DNA of 64,000 bases from Keguizhuia sedimenti (lineage in GTDB: Bacteria; Pseudomonadota; Gammaproteobacteria; Burkholderiales; Burkholderiaceae_D), in assembly GCA_030715135.1 (NCBI GenBank), contig JAUYVH010000003.1, positions 82,371 to 146,370 of the forward strand. The letters run 5' to 3'. A model generated the notes under the pieces. It worked only from the letters and a program-made list of their open reading frames with translations, made no database searches and was not told where the DNA came from. Made by a program: the position numbers and the translations under genes. The stretch's first letter is position 1, and each line of letters starts with the position of its first letter. Positions 8,317-18,930 of this stretch are shown here, piece after piece.

Positions 8317-9606
8317 TCAGGAATTCCGGGCTTCCATGACACCTGCAACAGTGAAGAAAGATCCGAATACCGCAATTCTATCATTCTCTCCTGCTCTGCT
8401 TGATGCGGCATTGAAAGCTTGCATGGGAGAATGGAAAGTCTGTATGGCGGAATCCGTATCCTGACCTTCAGCAATGCAATTCAGGGCGAGCAGTCTCTGC
8501 TTGATTTGCTCTGCGGAAGCAGCGCGGGGCAACGGCAGGTCAGTTACATACCAGTAGTCAACCCGTTTTTTGAGATGCTCGATAACGCCGTCGATATCCT
8601 TGTCATGCATGGCACCGAATACGGCATAGGTGTAGGGATGAAAACCCATATTGTCGAGATTCTGCGCCAGCGTTGCGGCCGCATGAGGATTGTGCGCGAC
8701 ATCGAGAATGACCACAGGGCGTCCCGGCAGTACCTGAAAACGTCCCGGCAGTTCAACTGTCATCAAACCGGTGCGCACATCCTGCGCGCTGACTGGCAGC
8801 CGATCCCGCAATGCTTCAAGCGCAGCGAGCACGCCCGCGGCATTGAGCAGCTGGTTGGCGCCGCGCAAAGCCGGATAGGCAAGGCCGCTGCGTCTTTGTG
8901 AGCGGCCACCGTAATTCCACTGCTGTTTGTCGCCCGAATAGTTGAAGTCCCGGCCAAAAAGCCACAGGTCTGCGCCAATTTCATTGGCGTGCCTGACCAG
9001 GGATTGCGGAGGCATCGGATCGCTGCATATCGCAGTATGTCCCGCTCTGAAAATGCCTGCCTTTTCAAACCCGATTGCTTCACGCGTATCGCCGAGATAT
9101 TCCGTGTGATCGATATCGACGCTGACGACGATGGCAACATCGGCATCAATTACATTGACGGCATCAAGCCTTCCACCAAGACCGACTTCGAGAATGACTG
9201 CGTCCAAACCGCTTTGCGCAAATAAATGCAGGATGGCCAAGGTGGTGAATTCAAAATAGCTTAGTGAAATGCCGTTGCGCTTTGCTTCCACCTCTTTGAA
9301 AGCAGCAATCAGTGCCTCATCAGTCGCCATTTGGCCGTTGATGCGTGCACGCTCATTGAACCGGAGAAGATGAGGCGAGGTGTAGACTCCCACTTTATAG
9401 CCTGCATGCAGCAGGATCGATTCCAGCATTGCGCAGGTCGACCCCTTCCCATTGGTGCCGCCAACAGTAATCACGGGGCAAGTGAATTCCAACCCCATGC
9501 TGGACCTGACCTGCGCCACGCGCTCCAGGCCCATATCGATTGCCTTTGGATGCATCGCTTCAAGCGCGGCAAGCCAGTCCGGAAGTGTATGTAGTGCGTG
9601 CTGCAT
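8317..9606 (-). CDS. folC: Bifunctional folylpolyglutamate/dihydrofolate synthase
   Basis: 429 residues, the usual FolC length. It is a Mur-ligase-type enzyme adding glutamate to dihydropteroate and folates in the cytoplasm. The ATP-binding loop GTNGKGST is at residues 50-57. YTSPHLLRFNERARING follows, the conserved folate-binding region of FolC. The C-terminal domain has the Mur-ligase C-terminal signature LDVAHNPHA. It lies 79 bases after accD, separated from it by a terminator, so it may have its own promoter or depend on readthrough. Confidence 0.96.
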   Translation of the reverse strand: MQHALHTLPDWLAALEAMHPKAIDMGLERVAQVRSSMGLEFTCPVITVGGTNGKGSTCAMLESILLHAGYKVGVYTSPHLLRFNERARINGQMATDEALIAAFKEVEAKRNGISLSYFEFTTLAILHLFAQSGLDAVILEVGLGGRLDAVNVIDADVAIVVSVDIDHTEYLGDTREAIGFEKAGIFRAGHTAICSDPMPPQSLVRHANEIGADLWLFGRDFNYSGDKQQWNYGGRSQRRSGLAYPALRGANQLLNAAGVLAALEALRDRLPVSAQDVRTGLMTVELPGRFQVLPGRPVVILDVAHNPHAAATLAQNLDNMGFHPYTYAVFGAMHDKDIDGVIEHLKKRVDYWYVTDLPLPRAASAEQIKQRLLALNCIAEGQDTDSAIQTFHSPMQAFNAASSRAGENDRIAVFGSFFTVAGVMEARNS

Positions 9607-9633
9607 GAAAATGATATGGATTCAATCGTGGAA

Positions 9634-9669
9634 ATTAAAAGGCCCGGACCTTTGCAGGTTCGGGCCTTT
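9634..9669 (-). terminator. Terminator between accD and folC
   Basis: Stem arms AAAGGCCCG (9638-9646) and CGGGCCTTT (9661-9669), extended by pairing inside the loop. On the minus strand the hairpin ends in TTTTAATTT. It lies 17 bases after the accD stop. Confidence 0.8.
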
Positions 9670-9685
9670 CAGGAAACCGTCCAAC

Positions 9686-10558
9686 TCAGAACAAGGCTTC
9701 GGCCGGCTGATTTTGCAACAGTGCAAGCAAGCGCGCGATTTCTTCACGCATATTGCGGCGGTCGACGATCATGTCGACAGCACCCTTTTGCAGCAGGAAT
9801 TCCGCACGCTGGAAACCTTCAGGCAGTTTCTCGCGTACCGTGTTTTCAATGACGCGCTGCCCGGCAAAACCGATCAGGGCTTTAGGCTCAGCAATCACGA
9901 CGTCACCCATGAAAGCAAACGAAGCCGATACGCCGCCGGTTGTCGGATCCGTCAGTACGGAGATGAACGGCAACTTTTTTTCGGACAACTTGGTCAGCAT
10001 GGATGTGGTCTTGGACATCTGCATCAGGGAAAGCAGGCCTTCCTGCATACGTGCGCCGCCGGACGCGGTGAAGCAGATGAACGGCACCTTCTGGTCCAGC
10101 GCGACTTGAACGGCGCGTACGAATCGCTCCCCGACTACCGATCCCATCGTGCCCGCCATGAACTCGAATTCAAAGCATGCTGCCACTACGGGCAGATTCA
10201 TGATGGAACCTCCGGTTACCACCAATGCATCGGTTTCTCCCGTCGCTTCGAGCGCCCCCTTCAATCGATCCGGATATTTTTTGCTGTCCTTGAATTTCAG
10301 GGTATCGACCGGCAGGACTTCCTGCCCGATCTCATATCGTCCCTCGATATCCAGCAAAGCATCAAGCCGGTCGCGTGCACGGATGCGCAAATGATGATTG
10401 CACTTGGGACAGACGTGAACATTGGACTCCAGATCGGTACGGTACAACACGGTCTCGCAGGAGGGACACTTCACCCATAGACCTTCAGGGACGGTCTTGC
10501 GGTTGGCGGTTTCCGAACGCTGTATCCGCGGAGGAAGCAATTTTTCTAGCCAGCTCAT
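9686..10558 (-). CDS. accD: Acetyl-CoA carboxylase carboxyltransferase subunit beta
   Basis: 290 residues, standard length. It is the beta half of the carboxyltransferase that moves CO2 from biotin to acetyl-CoA in fatty-acid synthesis and works with AccA. The N-terminal four-Cys zinc ribbon is intact (C31, C34, C50, C53). The crotonase-like core with GGARMQEG and the [10 protein letters not shown] stretch follows. It starts [10 protein letters not shown], the usual betaproteobacterial N-terminus. It lies downstream of trpA after a 145-base gap, the customary trpFBA-accD-folC order in Burkholderiales. Confidence 0.97.
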   Translation of the reverse strand: MSWLEKLLPPRIQRSETANRKTVPEGLWVKCPSCETVLYRTDLESNVHVCPKCNHHLRIRARDRLDALLDIEGRYEIGQEVLPVDTLKFKDSKKYPDRLKGALEATGETDALVVTGGSIMNLPVVAACFEFEFMAGTMGSVVGERFVRAVQVALDQKVPFICFTASGGARMQEGLLSLMQMSKTTSMLTKLSEKKLPFISVLTDPTTGGVSASFAFMGDVVIAEPKALIGFAGQRVIENTVREKLPEGFQRAEFLLQKGAVDMIVDRRNMREEIARLLALLQNQPAEALF

Positions 10559-10703
10559 AGTAGCCTCTTGTTAATTGTAACTGCTTGAGTTTTTGAATTG
10601 CCGCATTGTACCTTTCGCTGCGGAAACCGCCAACACGAAGCCGCGAAAGCGTGACACTTCATCTTGTAACTAAAGTAAGTTCTTGTACTTTTGAACAGAA
10701 TAA

Positions 10704-11504
10704 TTAAAGTTCGTCCAACGCTTTTCGGATTTCTGCAACGAAAGCACGCACAGTTTCGGCCGCTTTGTCCTGCGGCGTATTTTCCAGCTCCTGAATAATG
10801 CGGCTCCCAATGACCACCGCGTCCGATACGGTGGCAACCGATTTAGCGGTCGCCGCATCCCTGATTCCGAATCCGACTCCAATAGGAAGCTTTACATGCT
10901 TTCTGACTGCCGTGATTCGCTCTGCCACTTCCTTTGTATCGATATGGCCTGCACCTGTCACGCCTTTCAACGAGACATAGTAGCTGAATCCGCTTCCCAC
11001 CTTGGCTACCTGCGCTATTCTTTCCTCGGTCGAGGTAGGCGCCAGCAGGAAAATCATGTCCATCCCATTTTCCTGCATTGCCCTGGCAAAGTCCTCGCAT
11101 TCTTCAGGAGGATAATCCACGACGATTGCACCATCGGCACCAGCCGCTTTAGCCGCCTGAATGAATTCGCGCTGTCCCATGTGCTCAATCGGATTGGCAT
11201 AACCCATCAGGACGACCGGAGTGTTCGCATTTGTTTTCCGGAATTCGCCCACGAGATCGATCACATCCTTGATGCCGATACCGAACTTCAAGGCACGCTC
11301 ACAGGCACGCTGGATCACCGGGCCTTCGGCCATCGGATCCGAAAAAGGAACCCCCAACTCGATGACGTCCACACCGCCTTCGACCAGAGCATGCATGAGT
11401 GGCACGGTGAGCGATGGGGAAGGATCGCCCGCCGTAATGAAGGTAATGAGGCCTTTTTTATTTTTTGCAGCTAATGCAGCAAATGTGGATTGGATTCGTG
11501 ACAT
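10704..11504 (-). CDS. trpA: Tryptophan synthase alpha chain
   Basis: 266 residues. The alpha chain cleaves indole-3-glycerol phosphate to indole, which is channelled to TrpB. The catalytic Glu is in [19 protein letters not shown], and the catalytic Asp is in [13 protein letters not shown]. The phosphate-binding GVGFGI motif is present near residue 212. The start MSRIQSTF is preferred to an upstream one because it matches the family N-terminus. It lies 120 bases after trpB. Confidence 0.96.
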   Translation of the reverse strand: MSRIQSTFAALAAKNKKGLITFITAGDPSPSLTVPLMHALVEGGVDVIELGVPFSDPMAEGPVIQRACERALKFGIGIKDVIDLVGEFRKTNANTPVVLMGYANPIEHMGQREFIQAAKAAGADGAIVVDYPPEECEDFARAMQENGMDMIFLLAPTSTEERIAQVAKVGSGFSYYVSLKGVTGAGHIDTKEVAERITAVRKHVKLPIGVGFGIRDAATAKSVATVSDAVVIGSRIIQELENTPQDKAAETVRAFVAEIRKALDEL

Positions 11505-11624
11505 GTTTAGTTTTATGCTTTTCGCGAAGCGAGTCAGGGTGGACGATTGCCGTGCCGCCAAACGATCGACGCGCCAATCGCCTGCTTATTTTATCGATCA
11601 GTACTGGTTCAAAACTGCGTCGGA

Positions 11625-12893
11625 CTATATTTTCTTCTTCATCCGCTCCGCAACCGTATGCATATCCTTGTCGCCGCGGCCGGAGAGATTGACCAGAATG
11701 ATCTTATCCTTGGGCAGCGTCGCCGCCAATTTGGCTGCATAAGCAAGGCCATGACTCGATTCCAATGCCGGGATGATGCCTTCGATCCGGCAGCATTGAT
11801 GAAACGCTTCGATCGCCTCTTCGTCCGTAACCGAAACATATTGTGCGCGTCCGGAATCTTTCAGCCAGGCGTGCTCAGGTCCAACCCCGGGGTAATCGAG
11901 GCCCGCAGAAATCGAATGGGTTTCAATGATCTGCCCATTTGCATCCTGCAATAAATAGGTACGGTTACCATGCAGCACACCTGGCGTACCGGCAAGTAAA
12001 GTCGCGGCATGCTTTCCCGTTTCCAGCCCCTCTCCTGCAGGCTCGACACCAATCAGCTTGACCTCAGGATGATTGATATACGGATAAAAAATTCCCATCG
12101 CGTTCGAGCCGCCACCTACACAGGCCACAACGAAATCCGGCTGCCGCCCGGTCATTTCCGGCATCTGCACCAGGCACTCTTCTCCTATCACCGATTGGAA
12201 ATCCCTGACCATCATCGGATAAGGATGCGGCCCTGCTACGGTGCCGATAATGTAAAAGGTGTTTTCAACGTTGGTCACCCAGTCGCGCATTGCTTCATTC
12301 AGCGCATCCTTCAGCGTCTTCGATCCGGACTCGACCGGCACGACCTTCGCTCCGAGCAACTCCATGCGATAGACATTCTGCACCTGGCGCTTGACGTCCT
12401 CGCTGCCCATGTACACCACACATTCCAGCCCGAAGCGCGCACAGATCGTCGCTGTCGCAACACCATGCTGACCGGCACCGGTTTCCGCGATGACACGCGG
12501 CTTGCCCATCCGTTTGGCAAGCAAGGCCTGTCCGATCACGTTATTGATTTTGTGCGCGCCAGTATGGTTCAGATCCTCGCGCTTCAGATATATCTGAGCG
12601 CCACCGGCTATCTCGGACCAGCGCTTTGCATGATAGATCGGGCTTGGCCGCCCCACAAAGTGCTTCAATTCATATTGAAATTCAGCGATGAAATCCGGAT
12701 CGTTCTTGTAACGCGCATAGGCTTCCTTGAGTTCGGTCAGCGCATGCGTCAAGGTTTCAGACACAAAACTGCCGCCATAGGGGCCGAAATGTCCTTTTGC
12801 ATCCGGAAAATTGTAGCTTGCGGCCTGGTGCAATGCCGTGTCTTGAATTGGCTGGCGTTCGGCAAAGCTGCCGAGCGCATTGAGTTCTTTCAT
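11625..12893 (-). CDS. trpB: Tryptophan synthase beta chain
   Basis: 422 residues. A PLP enzyme that joins indole and serine to make tryptophan. The PLP lysine lies in HTGAHKINN near residues 108-116, and the phosphate-cup motif GGGSNAMG is present further on. It is cytoplasmic and forms the alpha2-beta2 complex with TrpA. A 20-30 residue N-terminal extension before [15 protein letters not shown] is common in betaproteobacteria. It lies 23 bases after trpF. Confidence 0.97.
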   Translation of the reverse strand: MKELNALGSFAERQPIQDTALHQAASYNFPDAKGHFGPYGGSFVSETLTHALTELKEAYARYKNDPDFIAEFQYELKHFVGRPSPIYHAKRWSEIAGGAQIYLKREDLNHTGAHKINNVIGQALLAKRMGKPRVIAETGAGQHGVATATICARFGLECVVYMGSEDVKRQVQNVYRMELLGAKVVPVESGSKTLKDALNEAMRDWVTNVENTFYIIGTVAGPHPYPMMVRDFQSVIGEECLVQMPEMTGRQPDFVVACVGGGSNAMGIFYPYINHPEVKLIGVEPAGEGLETGKHAATLLAGTPGVLHGNRTYLLQDANGQIIETHSISAGLDYPGVGPEHAWLKDSGRAQYVSVTDEEAIEAFHQCCRIEGIIPALESSHGLAYAAKLAATLPKDKIILVNLSGRGDKDMHTVAERMKKKI

Positions 12894-12916
12894 GATCAGT
12901 GTCTTATAAAATTTGG

Positions 12917-13588
12917 TTACCGGTCCGTGGCTTCAGCCTTTCGGACGGCATGAATGAAATCGCGCATCAGGGCGCCGTCTTTGATGCCTTTCGCGCGCTC
13001 GATCCCGCTGCTGACGTCAACAGCATACGGATGAATGCGAAGAACGGCTTCAGCCACGTTTTGCGCGCTCAAGCCACCACTTAAAACGACCCGAGGCGCG
13101 AGCTCTTCTGGAATGAGAGACCAATCAAAAACCTTTCCGCTACCGCCGTAAGCGTCTACCCATGTATCGAGCAGCAGCCCCGCAAACAAAGGACTGGCGG
13201 CACGATAATCTTGTTCGCATTTTAGCAAATCGGCAGCACTCATATCGGGCTTTACGCGAAGCGCGCGGATGAAGGGCCGATTGGCGGATTCGGCCGCACG
13301 GCAACATTCTTCAATTGTTTCGTCCCCATGGAACTGCAGCATCTTAACCGGTGCCAGTTTCACGATGCGCGCCACTTCCTCGGGCGATGCATTGACGAAC
13401 AGTCCGACCGTCGTGACGAAAGGAGGAACCTGCTTCAGCAGTTGCGCGGCAACATCCGGCGCGACATAACGCGCACTCTTGTCGTAGAAGACAAATCCGA
13501 GCGCATCGGCGCCCGCCTCGACCGCGGCGCGCACATCTTCAGGGCGGCTCAAGCCGCATAATTTGATACGGGTTTGCTCTGTCATCAT
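12917..13588 (-). CDS. trpF: Phosphoribosylanthranilate isomerase
   Basis: About 223 residues. It isomerises phosphoribosylanthranilate in tryptophan synthesis. The family N-terminus with catalytic Cys is seen in [14 protein letters not shown], and the catalytic Asp in [20 protein letters not shown]. The beta-alpha barrel ends with VDVSSGIE. Two adjacent ATGs (13588 and 13585) are possible. The first is 9 bases from a GGAAAG ribosome binding site. It is free-standing rather than fused to TrpC, as usual outside the enterics. It follows truA by about 47 bases. Confidence 0.95.
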   Translation of the reverse strand: MMTEQTRIKLCGLSRPEDVRAAVEAGADALGFVFYDKSARYVAPDVAAQLLKQVPPFVTTVGLFVNASPEEVARIVKLAPVKMLQFHGDETIEECCRAAESANRPFIRALRVKPDMSAADLLKCEQDYRAASPLFAGLLLDTWVDAYGGSGKVFDWSLIPEELAPRVVLSGGLSAQNVAEAVLRIHPYAVDVSSGIERAKGIKDGALMRDFIHAVRKAEATDR

Positions 13589-13635
13589 TGGAAAGGTCTT
13601 TCCGACCGCCATTAATTGGACGTGTTAATTTGACG

Positions 13636-14430
13636 TTACAGCCAGGGGCATGAAGGAACTTCCTGCGGCAAACCCCATTTCGCATCGTAATCTATTCTAG
13701 CCAAATACAAGCCGTCAGGCATGAAGGTCGGGGCAGCAAGACTACGGTTACGGCCGGCCAGCAATTCTGCCATCCAGTCCGGTTTTTGCACGCCCGTGCC
13801 AACATACACTAAAGCGCCGACGATATTGCGCACCATATGGTGAAGAAAAGCGTTGGCTGTGAACGTAAAGACAATCAGGTCACTTCGCCGTTCAATGCGG
13901 ATCTCAAGCATGTTCTTGATGGGAGACCTGGCCTGGCATTCGGCGGCGCGAAATGCGGAAAAATCGTGTTCACCCAACAGAAATGCCGCCCCCTGTTTCA
14001 TCGATTCCAGGTCGACCGGACGGAAGGTCCAGCCTGCCTTTCCTGAAAGCAGCGAGGAACGCACAGGATGGTTGTACAAAAGATAGTGGTAAGTGCGCGA
14101 TCTTGCACTGAAACGCGCATGGAATTCCGCATGATTTGAGGTATCGAGTTCACGCGCCCAGCGAACGGCGATTGACGGTGGAAGAAATGCGTTGGTACCC
14201 CGTACCCACGAAAAGGGTTCACGCTCGATCTCCGTATCAAAATGCACCACCTGCTCGATTGCATGAACGCCCGCATCAGTCCGGCCTGCACAAGTCGTAG
14301 CATTGTCGGTAAGAGTGAACCTCTTCAGCGCCGCTTCCAGGCGGTCCTGGACGGTATTACCGCTAGGCTGTGTCTGCCAGCCTTTCCAGGGAGAGCCATC
14401 ATATTGAATGCCTAGGACGATGCGCTTCAA
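13636..14430 (-). CDS. truA: tRNA pseudouridine(38-40) synthase
   Basis: 264 residues. It converts uridines 38-40 of tRNA anticodon stems to pseudouridine. The catalytic Asp52 sits in CAGRTDAGVHA. Other conserved blocks are RSRTYHYLLYN and AFLHHMVRNIVGALVYVG. It lies between fimV and trpF, the usual place in Burkholderiales, and is separated from fimV by that gene's terminator. Confidence 0.96.
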   Translation of the reverse strand: MKRIVLGIQYDGSPWKGWQTQPSGNTVQDRLEAALKRFTLTDNATTCAGRTDAGVHAIEQVVHFDTEIEREPFSWVRGTNAFLPPSIAVRWARELDTSNHAEFHARFSARSRTYHYLLYNHPVRSSLLSGKAGWTFRPVDLESMKQGAAFLLGEHDFSAFRAAECQARSPIKNMLEIRIERRSDLIVFTFTANAFLHHMVRNIVGALVYVGTGVQKPDWMAELLAGRNRSLAAPTFMPDGLYLARIDYDAKWGLPQEVPSCPWL

Positions 14431-14464
14431 TTATAGAGTTCCGATATTGGAAAAGTGATACACA

Positions 14465-14498
14465 AAATAAAACGGGCGCAAGCATCGCTGCGCCCGTT
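14465..14498 (-). terminator. Terminator of fimV
   Basis: A 10-bp perfect stem (14471-14480 and 14489-14498, AACGGGCGCA with its complement). On the minus strand it is followed by TTTTATTTTG. It lies 17 bases after the fimV stop. Confidence 0.85.
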
Positions 14499-14514
14499 AC
14501 AGAATGAAGCAAGT

Positions 14515-17496
14515 TTAACTTAGTTTTTGCAGCATTGCCTTTGCTTTGTCGATCTGGTCGGCTGTACCGCCCTTGATCACCTCGTCAAGCAGCTCACGCG
14601 CACCCTCTTTATCTCCGATTTCCTGATAGGCAAGCGCAAGATCAAGCTTGGTTGCCATCTCTGCCGCATTGGAAATCTCAGTGTCTGCATCGTCCGGAAC
14701 TACCGCCGTATCCGCTCCGGTCTCGCACAGATCAAGCGAAATGCCGGACAAATCCAGCGGCGGCACGGCAGGAGCAGAAGTGGATGTATCAGGCAGGTCC
14801 GGCATGTCCAGATCCAAGGCTGAAAGCTCTTCACTTGCCTTATCGCCGCTGGCCGCATCGATTGAGAAATCATTCTCGTCGAGTTTTACGGTTTTTTTGT
14901 CATCGAGCTGGAAATCGAAATCCAGTCCGTTGGAGTCCTTTTCTTCAGCCGTATTCACCGTCGGCTGCGATGCAGGCGGCTCGGCTACCTTGAGGCCAAA
15001 GCTGCTCAGATCAAAATCGAAATCCAATCCGGCCGGAGCATCCGGTTCAGCGGACTCGGCTTTCGGCATTTCCGGCTTTACGGCAGGAGCAGGTTCATTG
15101 AGGAAATCGACAAAATTCTCTTCTTTTTCCTCTGGCAGGCTGAGTTCCTTTTCAGCTACTGGGCTTTGGATTACCGGTTCTTCAGAAGCCGTTTTTTTTT
15201 GAGCCACTGGCGTCGTATCCGCCATGGCCATTTCTTTAGCTTGGGCCGGTTCCGCGCCGCGCGTCGTATTCAGCAATGCTGCCAAATCCAACTCATCAAG
15301 TTGCTCAGTGGGGGCTGTCAGCTTGTCGCTTGCCGAACCCTTATTGTCCGAGGGTTTTCCACCTGCATACATGGGATTTTTCGGATCGATTGATGCACCG
15401 AGATTTGCTGCCTGCTCCCAGTCCTCGCCCTTTCCTTTGGTCAGACTGTAAAGCTCGCTGGCCATGGTCTCGAATGCGCGAGCGTCCTTACGTTGAGCGT
15501 AGATTTCAAGCAGCTTGATGCGAACCGCATTGCGCTCGGGTTGGGTGCGCAATGCTTCCCTCAGAATTTCTTCCGCCTGCGCATCGCGTCCATATGCAAT
15601 GTAAACATCAGCTTCCGCAACAGGATCGACTTCATTTGTGTCGAGCTGGCTGGCCGATGGAGCAAAATTCGAATTAAAGACGCTGTTATTGGTGTCGACG
15701 CTTTGACCACCCGTTGAAGCAAACAGGGAATTGGATTTCAGGCTCGATTCATTCAGCATGGTGCTGTCCTGGAATACCGCGTTTTGCTTCCTGCGGCGAG
15801 CAGTATAGAAACCCAGTCCGCCTAGCAAGGCCAGTAAAGCTGCGCCGGCTCCCAGCATCATTGGATTCTCAAGCAGATCGTCCACAAAACTGGGCTCCGG
15901 AACAGGAACAGGTGGTGGAACGACGACTTTTTTCTTCGCTGCTGGAGCTGCAGGAGCCGGCGGAGGCACTTCAGGCTTGGCTTCCGTGTTCGCCGGGGCT
16001 GGCTCCGAAGCTTTTGGCGCGTCGCTCGCTGGTGTGCCTGGTTCAGGCGTTGCAGTTTCCGCCTGGGGAGCAAGAGGATCGTTCTGGGCAACATTTGTCG
16101 AGGATGTTGCCGGAGTTGGTGTTGCTGGCACCGGAGCACTCGCAGCTTGAGGAGGCTGCTGAGCGCTTGGAGCGGTCGCAGGCTTTGCATTCGAATCCGA
16201 TTTTCCAGCATCCGCCTGTTTTTGTTTATCCGCCAGGTCTTTGCTCTTCACTTCGAGCAGCTTCTGCAGCTCGCTTACATTCTTTTCCAGTTCCTTGACC
16301 CGGGCATCCGCATCAGCAATGGCCTTATCCTTGGCAATCTTGTCTTCCGTTCCTGCCGGCAGCGCTCCGGCTTTGGCCGCGCCGCTTAATGCGCCAGCGC
16401 CGGAATTGGAAAGCTTAAGTTTGTCTTTTGCTTCACTTGCTGCAGTGGAAGGCTCTTCAACTTTTGCAGTGATCTTTCCGCCGTCGCTCTGTTTGGCCTC
16501 ATCGGATTTCTGGGCTGTGGCAGCGCTTACCTGAGCGGCGAGCTTGTCGCGATAATTATTAAAGTCTGCAGATTGCGCAACGACGATCTTTCTTGCCTCT
16601 GCAGTCGGAATTGCGCCAGCCGTTTCGGCAGAAGGAATCGACAGGATTTGTCCGGATTTCAGACGGTTGATGTTATTCCCGATAAATGCATTCGGATTGG
16701 CGCGCTGCAGCGCAACGAGCATTTGATCGAGCGATATACCCTCATGCACGAATTGGTTGGCAATCTTGCCGAGCGTATCGCCTTGCTTGGTCTTGTATTG
16801 ATCCTGGACGGCTGTTTTTTCGGCTTTGTCCGCTTTGTCGGTTTTCGCGGTATCCGCATTTTCTTGAGTCGCTACACTTGCACCGCGTTTTGCGGATGCT
16901 TGAGGCGCTGCTTGCGGCTTGGACACAATCGCCGATTTTTCCGCAGGCGCCGGTGATGCTACCGCTTCGGTTTGAACTGCCGGCGAGCCAGATGCAATTG
17001 GGGTGCTTGGCGCAACCGGAGCCGCAGGGCTTGCCAGCTGAACGGGCTGCGTTTTGCGCAGATCTGCCGGATCCAGCAGGAAGGTGTATTCGCGTACTAA
17101 TCGATTGTTGGCGCCACCCAGCTCCAGCAACATATCAACGAAAGGTTCGTTAATGGGCTGCGATGACGTCACTCGTACCACTTGGCGTGCACCGCGCTTC
17201 TCCGTCGCAAAGCGTAAAGAGAAAAGCGCGGGATTGAATTCTATGTTGGCCTGCCTGAAGGCATCCATTGATGCAAGCTTGACGGTCAGGGATTCTGCCT
17301 CTTCCTTCGACACAGAGGTCAATTCTATTTCCGCATGCAAGGGCTGTCCCAGAGAAGACAAGACTGTTAACTTACCGAGCCCGGCCGCGTATGCCCCACC
17401 GGAAAAAAGAAGAGCCGTTGCGACGGCTACCGGCATCGCCTTTAAATTAAAGGACATAACTTTGGAATAAATATTCACATGCATTTTTTGGGACAT
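14515..17496 (-). CDS. fimV: FimV/HubP-like polar hub protein with LysM domain
   Basis: 993 residues. The N-terminus has a hydrophobic signal followed by AGLGKLTVLSSLGQPLHAEIEL, the FimV N-terminal domain. A LysM peptidoglycan-binding domain follows (QGDTLGKIANQ, near residue 245). Then come an Ala/Pro-rich low-complexity linker, one membrane helix (MMLGAGAALLALLGGLGFY) and a long acidic cytoplasmic part. It ends in the conserved FimV C-terminal TPR-like domain (DLALAYQEIGDKEGARELL). FimV/HubP proteins organise the pole and support type IV pilus function. The first ATG in frame is at 17496, and a later one (17457) would give a tighter signal peptide. The gene lies away from the pilus cluster at the left of the window. 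Confidence 0.92.
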   Translation of the reverse strand: MSQKMHVNIYSKVMSFNLKAMPVAVATALLFSGGAYAAGLGKLTVLSSLGQPLHAEIELTSVSKEEAESLTVKLASMDAFRQANIEFNPALFSLRFATEKRGARQVVRVTSSQPINEPFVDMLLELGGANNRLVREYTFLLDPADLRKTQPVQLASPAAPVAPSTPIASGSPAVQTEAVASPAPAEKSAIVSKPQAAPQASAKRGASVATQENADTAKTDKADKAEKTAVQDQYKTKQGDTLGKIANQFVHEGISLDQMLVALQRANPNAFIGNNINRLKSGQILSIPSAETAGAIPTAEARKIVVAQSADFNNYRDKLAAQVSAATAQKSDEAKQSDGGKITAKVEEPSTAASEAKDKLKLSNSGAGALSGAAKAGALPAGTEDKIAKDKAIADADARVKELEKNVSELQKLLEVKSKDLADKQKQADAGKSDSNAKPATAPSAQQPPQAASAPVPATPTPATSSTNVAQNDPLAPQAETATPEPGTPASDAPKASEPAPANTEAKPEVPPPAPAAPAAKKKVVVPPPVPVPEPSFVDDLLENPMMLGAGAALLALLGGLGFYTARRRKQNAVFQDSTMLNESSLKSNSLFASTGGQSVDTNNSVFNSNFAPSASQLDTNEVDPVAEADVYIAYGRDAQAEEILREALRTQPERNAVRIKLLEIYAQRKDARAFETMASELYSLTKGKGEDWEQAANLGASIDPKNPMYAGGKPSDNKGSASDKLTAPTEQLDELDLAALLNTTRGAEPAQAKEMAMADTTPVAQKKTASEEPVIQSPVAEKELSLPEEKEENFVDFLNEPAPAVKPEMPKAESAEPDAPAGLDFDFDLSSFGLKVAEPPASQPTVNTAEEKDSNGLDFDFQLDDKKTVKLDENDFSIDAASGDKASEELSALDLDMPDLPDTSTSAPAVPPLDLSGISLDLCETGADTAVVPDDADTEISNAAEMATKLDLALAYQEIGDKEGARELLDEVIKGGTADQIDKAKAMLQKLS

Positions 17497-17624
17497 AGAC
17501 GAGGATTCCGTTGGCAAAGCCTGCAATAAAACAAGCTCAGCTGAAATTTATCTTTGTTATGGGAACTTTCACCATATCATCATGGACTTAGGCGCGCAAG
17601 CGCAACCATCTTCGCAAGATATGC

Positions 17625-17664
17625 AAAACCCGCCAATCCCGCAAGAAAGCGGGAAGCTGGCGGG
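17625..17664 (-). terminator. Terminator of asd
   Basis: A two-part stem: an outer CCCGCCA/TGGCGGG pair (17629-17635, 17658-17664) and an inner TCCCGC/GCGGGA pair. On the minus strand it is followed by TTTTGC. It lies 75 bases after the asd stop and before fimV. Confidence 0.65.
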
Positions 17665-17739
17665 CTCGGCGTTGCATATTGGCAACGGCAGTAGATGATG
17701 CAGAGATACTATTTAAGCAACTTCTGCCGGTACCCTGGT

Positions 17740-18846
17740 TTATTTGTCGAGAATAATTCGCAGCATCCGGCGCAGTGGCTCAGCGGCCCCCCAGAGTAGC
17801 TGGTCGCCGATCACGAATGCGGACACATACTCCGGTCCCATATTGAGTTTGCGCACCCGGCCGACGCCGACCTTCAGGCCGCCAGTAATCGATGCAGGAG
17901 TCAATTCCTGTTCGCTGATACTGCGTTCGTTCGGCACCCATTTCACCCATTGATTACCGGACTTGATGATGTTTTCGATCTCGGAAAGAGGAAGGTCTTT
18001 ATTGAGCTTGAGTGTCAATGCTAGGCTATGGCAACGCATCGCGCCGATACGGACGCACAATCCATCCACGGGAATCGCCTTTGTATTTCCGAGAATTTTA
18101 TTGACCTCGGCCTGGCCTTTCCATTCTTCCTTGGACTGGCCGTTATCCAGTTGCTTGTCGATCCAGGGGATGAGGCCACCGGCCAGCGGTGCCGGGAAAA
18201 ATTCACGCGGCACGGCTTCGCGAATGGTCTTGGCAACCTTGCGGTCGATCTCAAGAATGGCCGAAGCAGGATTGGCCAGTTCATCCGCGACCGCAGAATG
18301 GATAATGCCCATGCCCTTGATCAGCTCGCGCATGTGGTTCGCGCCGCCGCCGGATGCGGCTTGGTAGGTCATGGAACTGACCCATTCGACCAAGCCCTCG
18401 CGGAACAATCCGCCCACACCCATCAGCAAAATGGAGTTGGTGCAGTTGCCGCCGATGTAGTTCTTGACGCCCTTCTGCATCGCGCTGCGGATAACGCCGC
18501 TGTTGACCGGATCCAGAATAATGACCGCGTCGTCTTCCATGCGCAGCGTGGATGCCGCGTCGATCCAGTAGCCGTCCCAGCCGGACGCACGCAGCTTTGG
18601 GAAAATCTCGGTGGTGTAGTCACCGCCCTGGCAAGTAATGATGATGTCGCAGCGCTTGAGCGCCTCGATATCATTTGCATTCTGCAGCGTCGTTTCCTTC
18701 TTTGCCATCGCAGGCGCTTTGCCGCCCGCAGCCGAAGTCGAAAAAAACACCGGTTCGATATGGGCGAAATCGCCCTCTTCCTGCATGCGTTGCATCAGGA
18801 CCGAACCGACCATACCACGCCATCCAACCAAGCCAACGAGTTTCAT
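17740..18846 (-). CDS. asd: Aspartate-semialdehyde dehydrogenase
   Basis: 368 residues. An NADPH-dependent enzyme making aspartate semialdehyde for lysine/diaminopimelate, threonine and methionine. The nucleotide-binding N-terminus is [20 protein letters not shown]. The catalytic Cys is in [12 protein letters not shown], and [16 protein letters not shown] follows. This is the gram-negative Asd subtype. Three consecutive ATGs occur. The third (18846) is chosen for its 7-base spacing from AGGA. It lies between leuB and fimV as in most Burkholderiales. Confidence 0.96.
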   Translation of the reverse strand: MKLVGLVGWRGMVGSVLMQRMQEEGDFAHIEPVFFSTSAAGGKAPAMAKKETTLQNANDIEALKRCDIIITCQGGDYTTEIFPKLRASGWDGYWIDAASTLRMEDDAVIILDPVNSGVIRSAMQKGVKNYIGGNCTNSILLMGVGGLFREGLVEWVSSMTYQAASGGGANHMRELIKGMGIIHSAVADELANPASAILEIDRKVAKTIREAVPREFFPAPLAGGLIPWIDKQLDNGQSKEEWKGQAEVNKILGNTKAIPVDGLCVRIGAMRCHSLALTLKLNKDLPLSEIENIIKSGNQWVKWVPNERSISEQELTPASITGGLKVGVGRVRKLNMGPEYVSAFVIGDQLLWGAAEPLRRMLRIILDK

Positions 18847-18930
18847 CATCATTTCCTAGAACGTAAGCGGTTCCCATCCGCTTTTGCCCACCACTTTCAG
18901 GCGAGTGGGCCTCGCCGAATTTCAAAATTC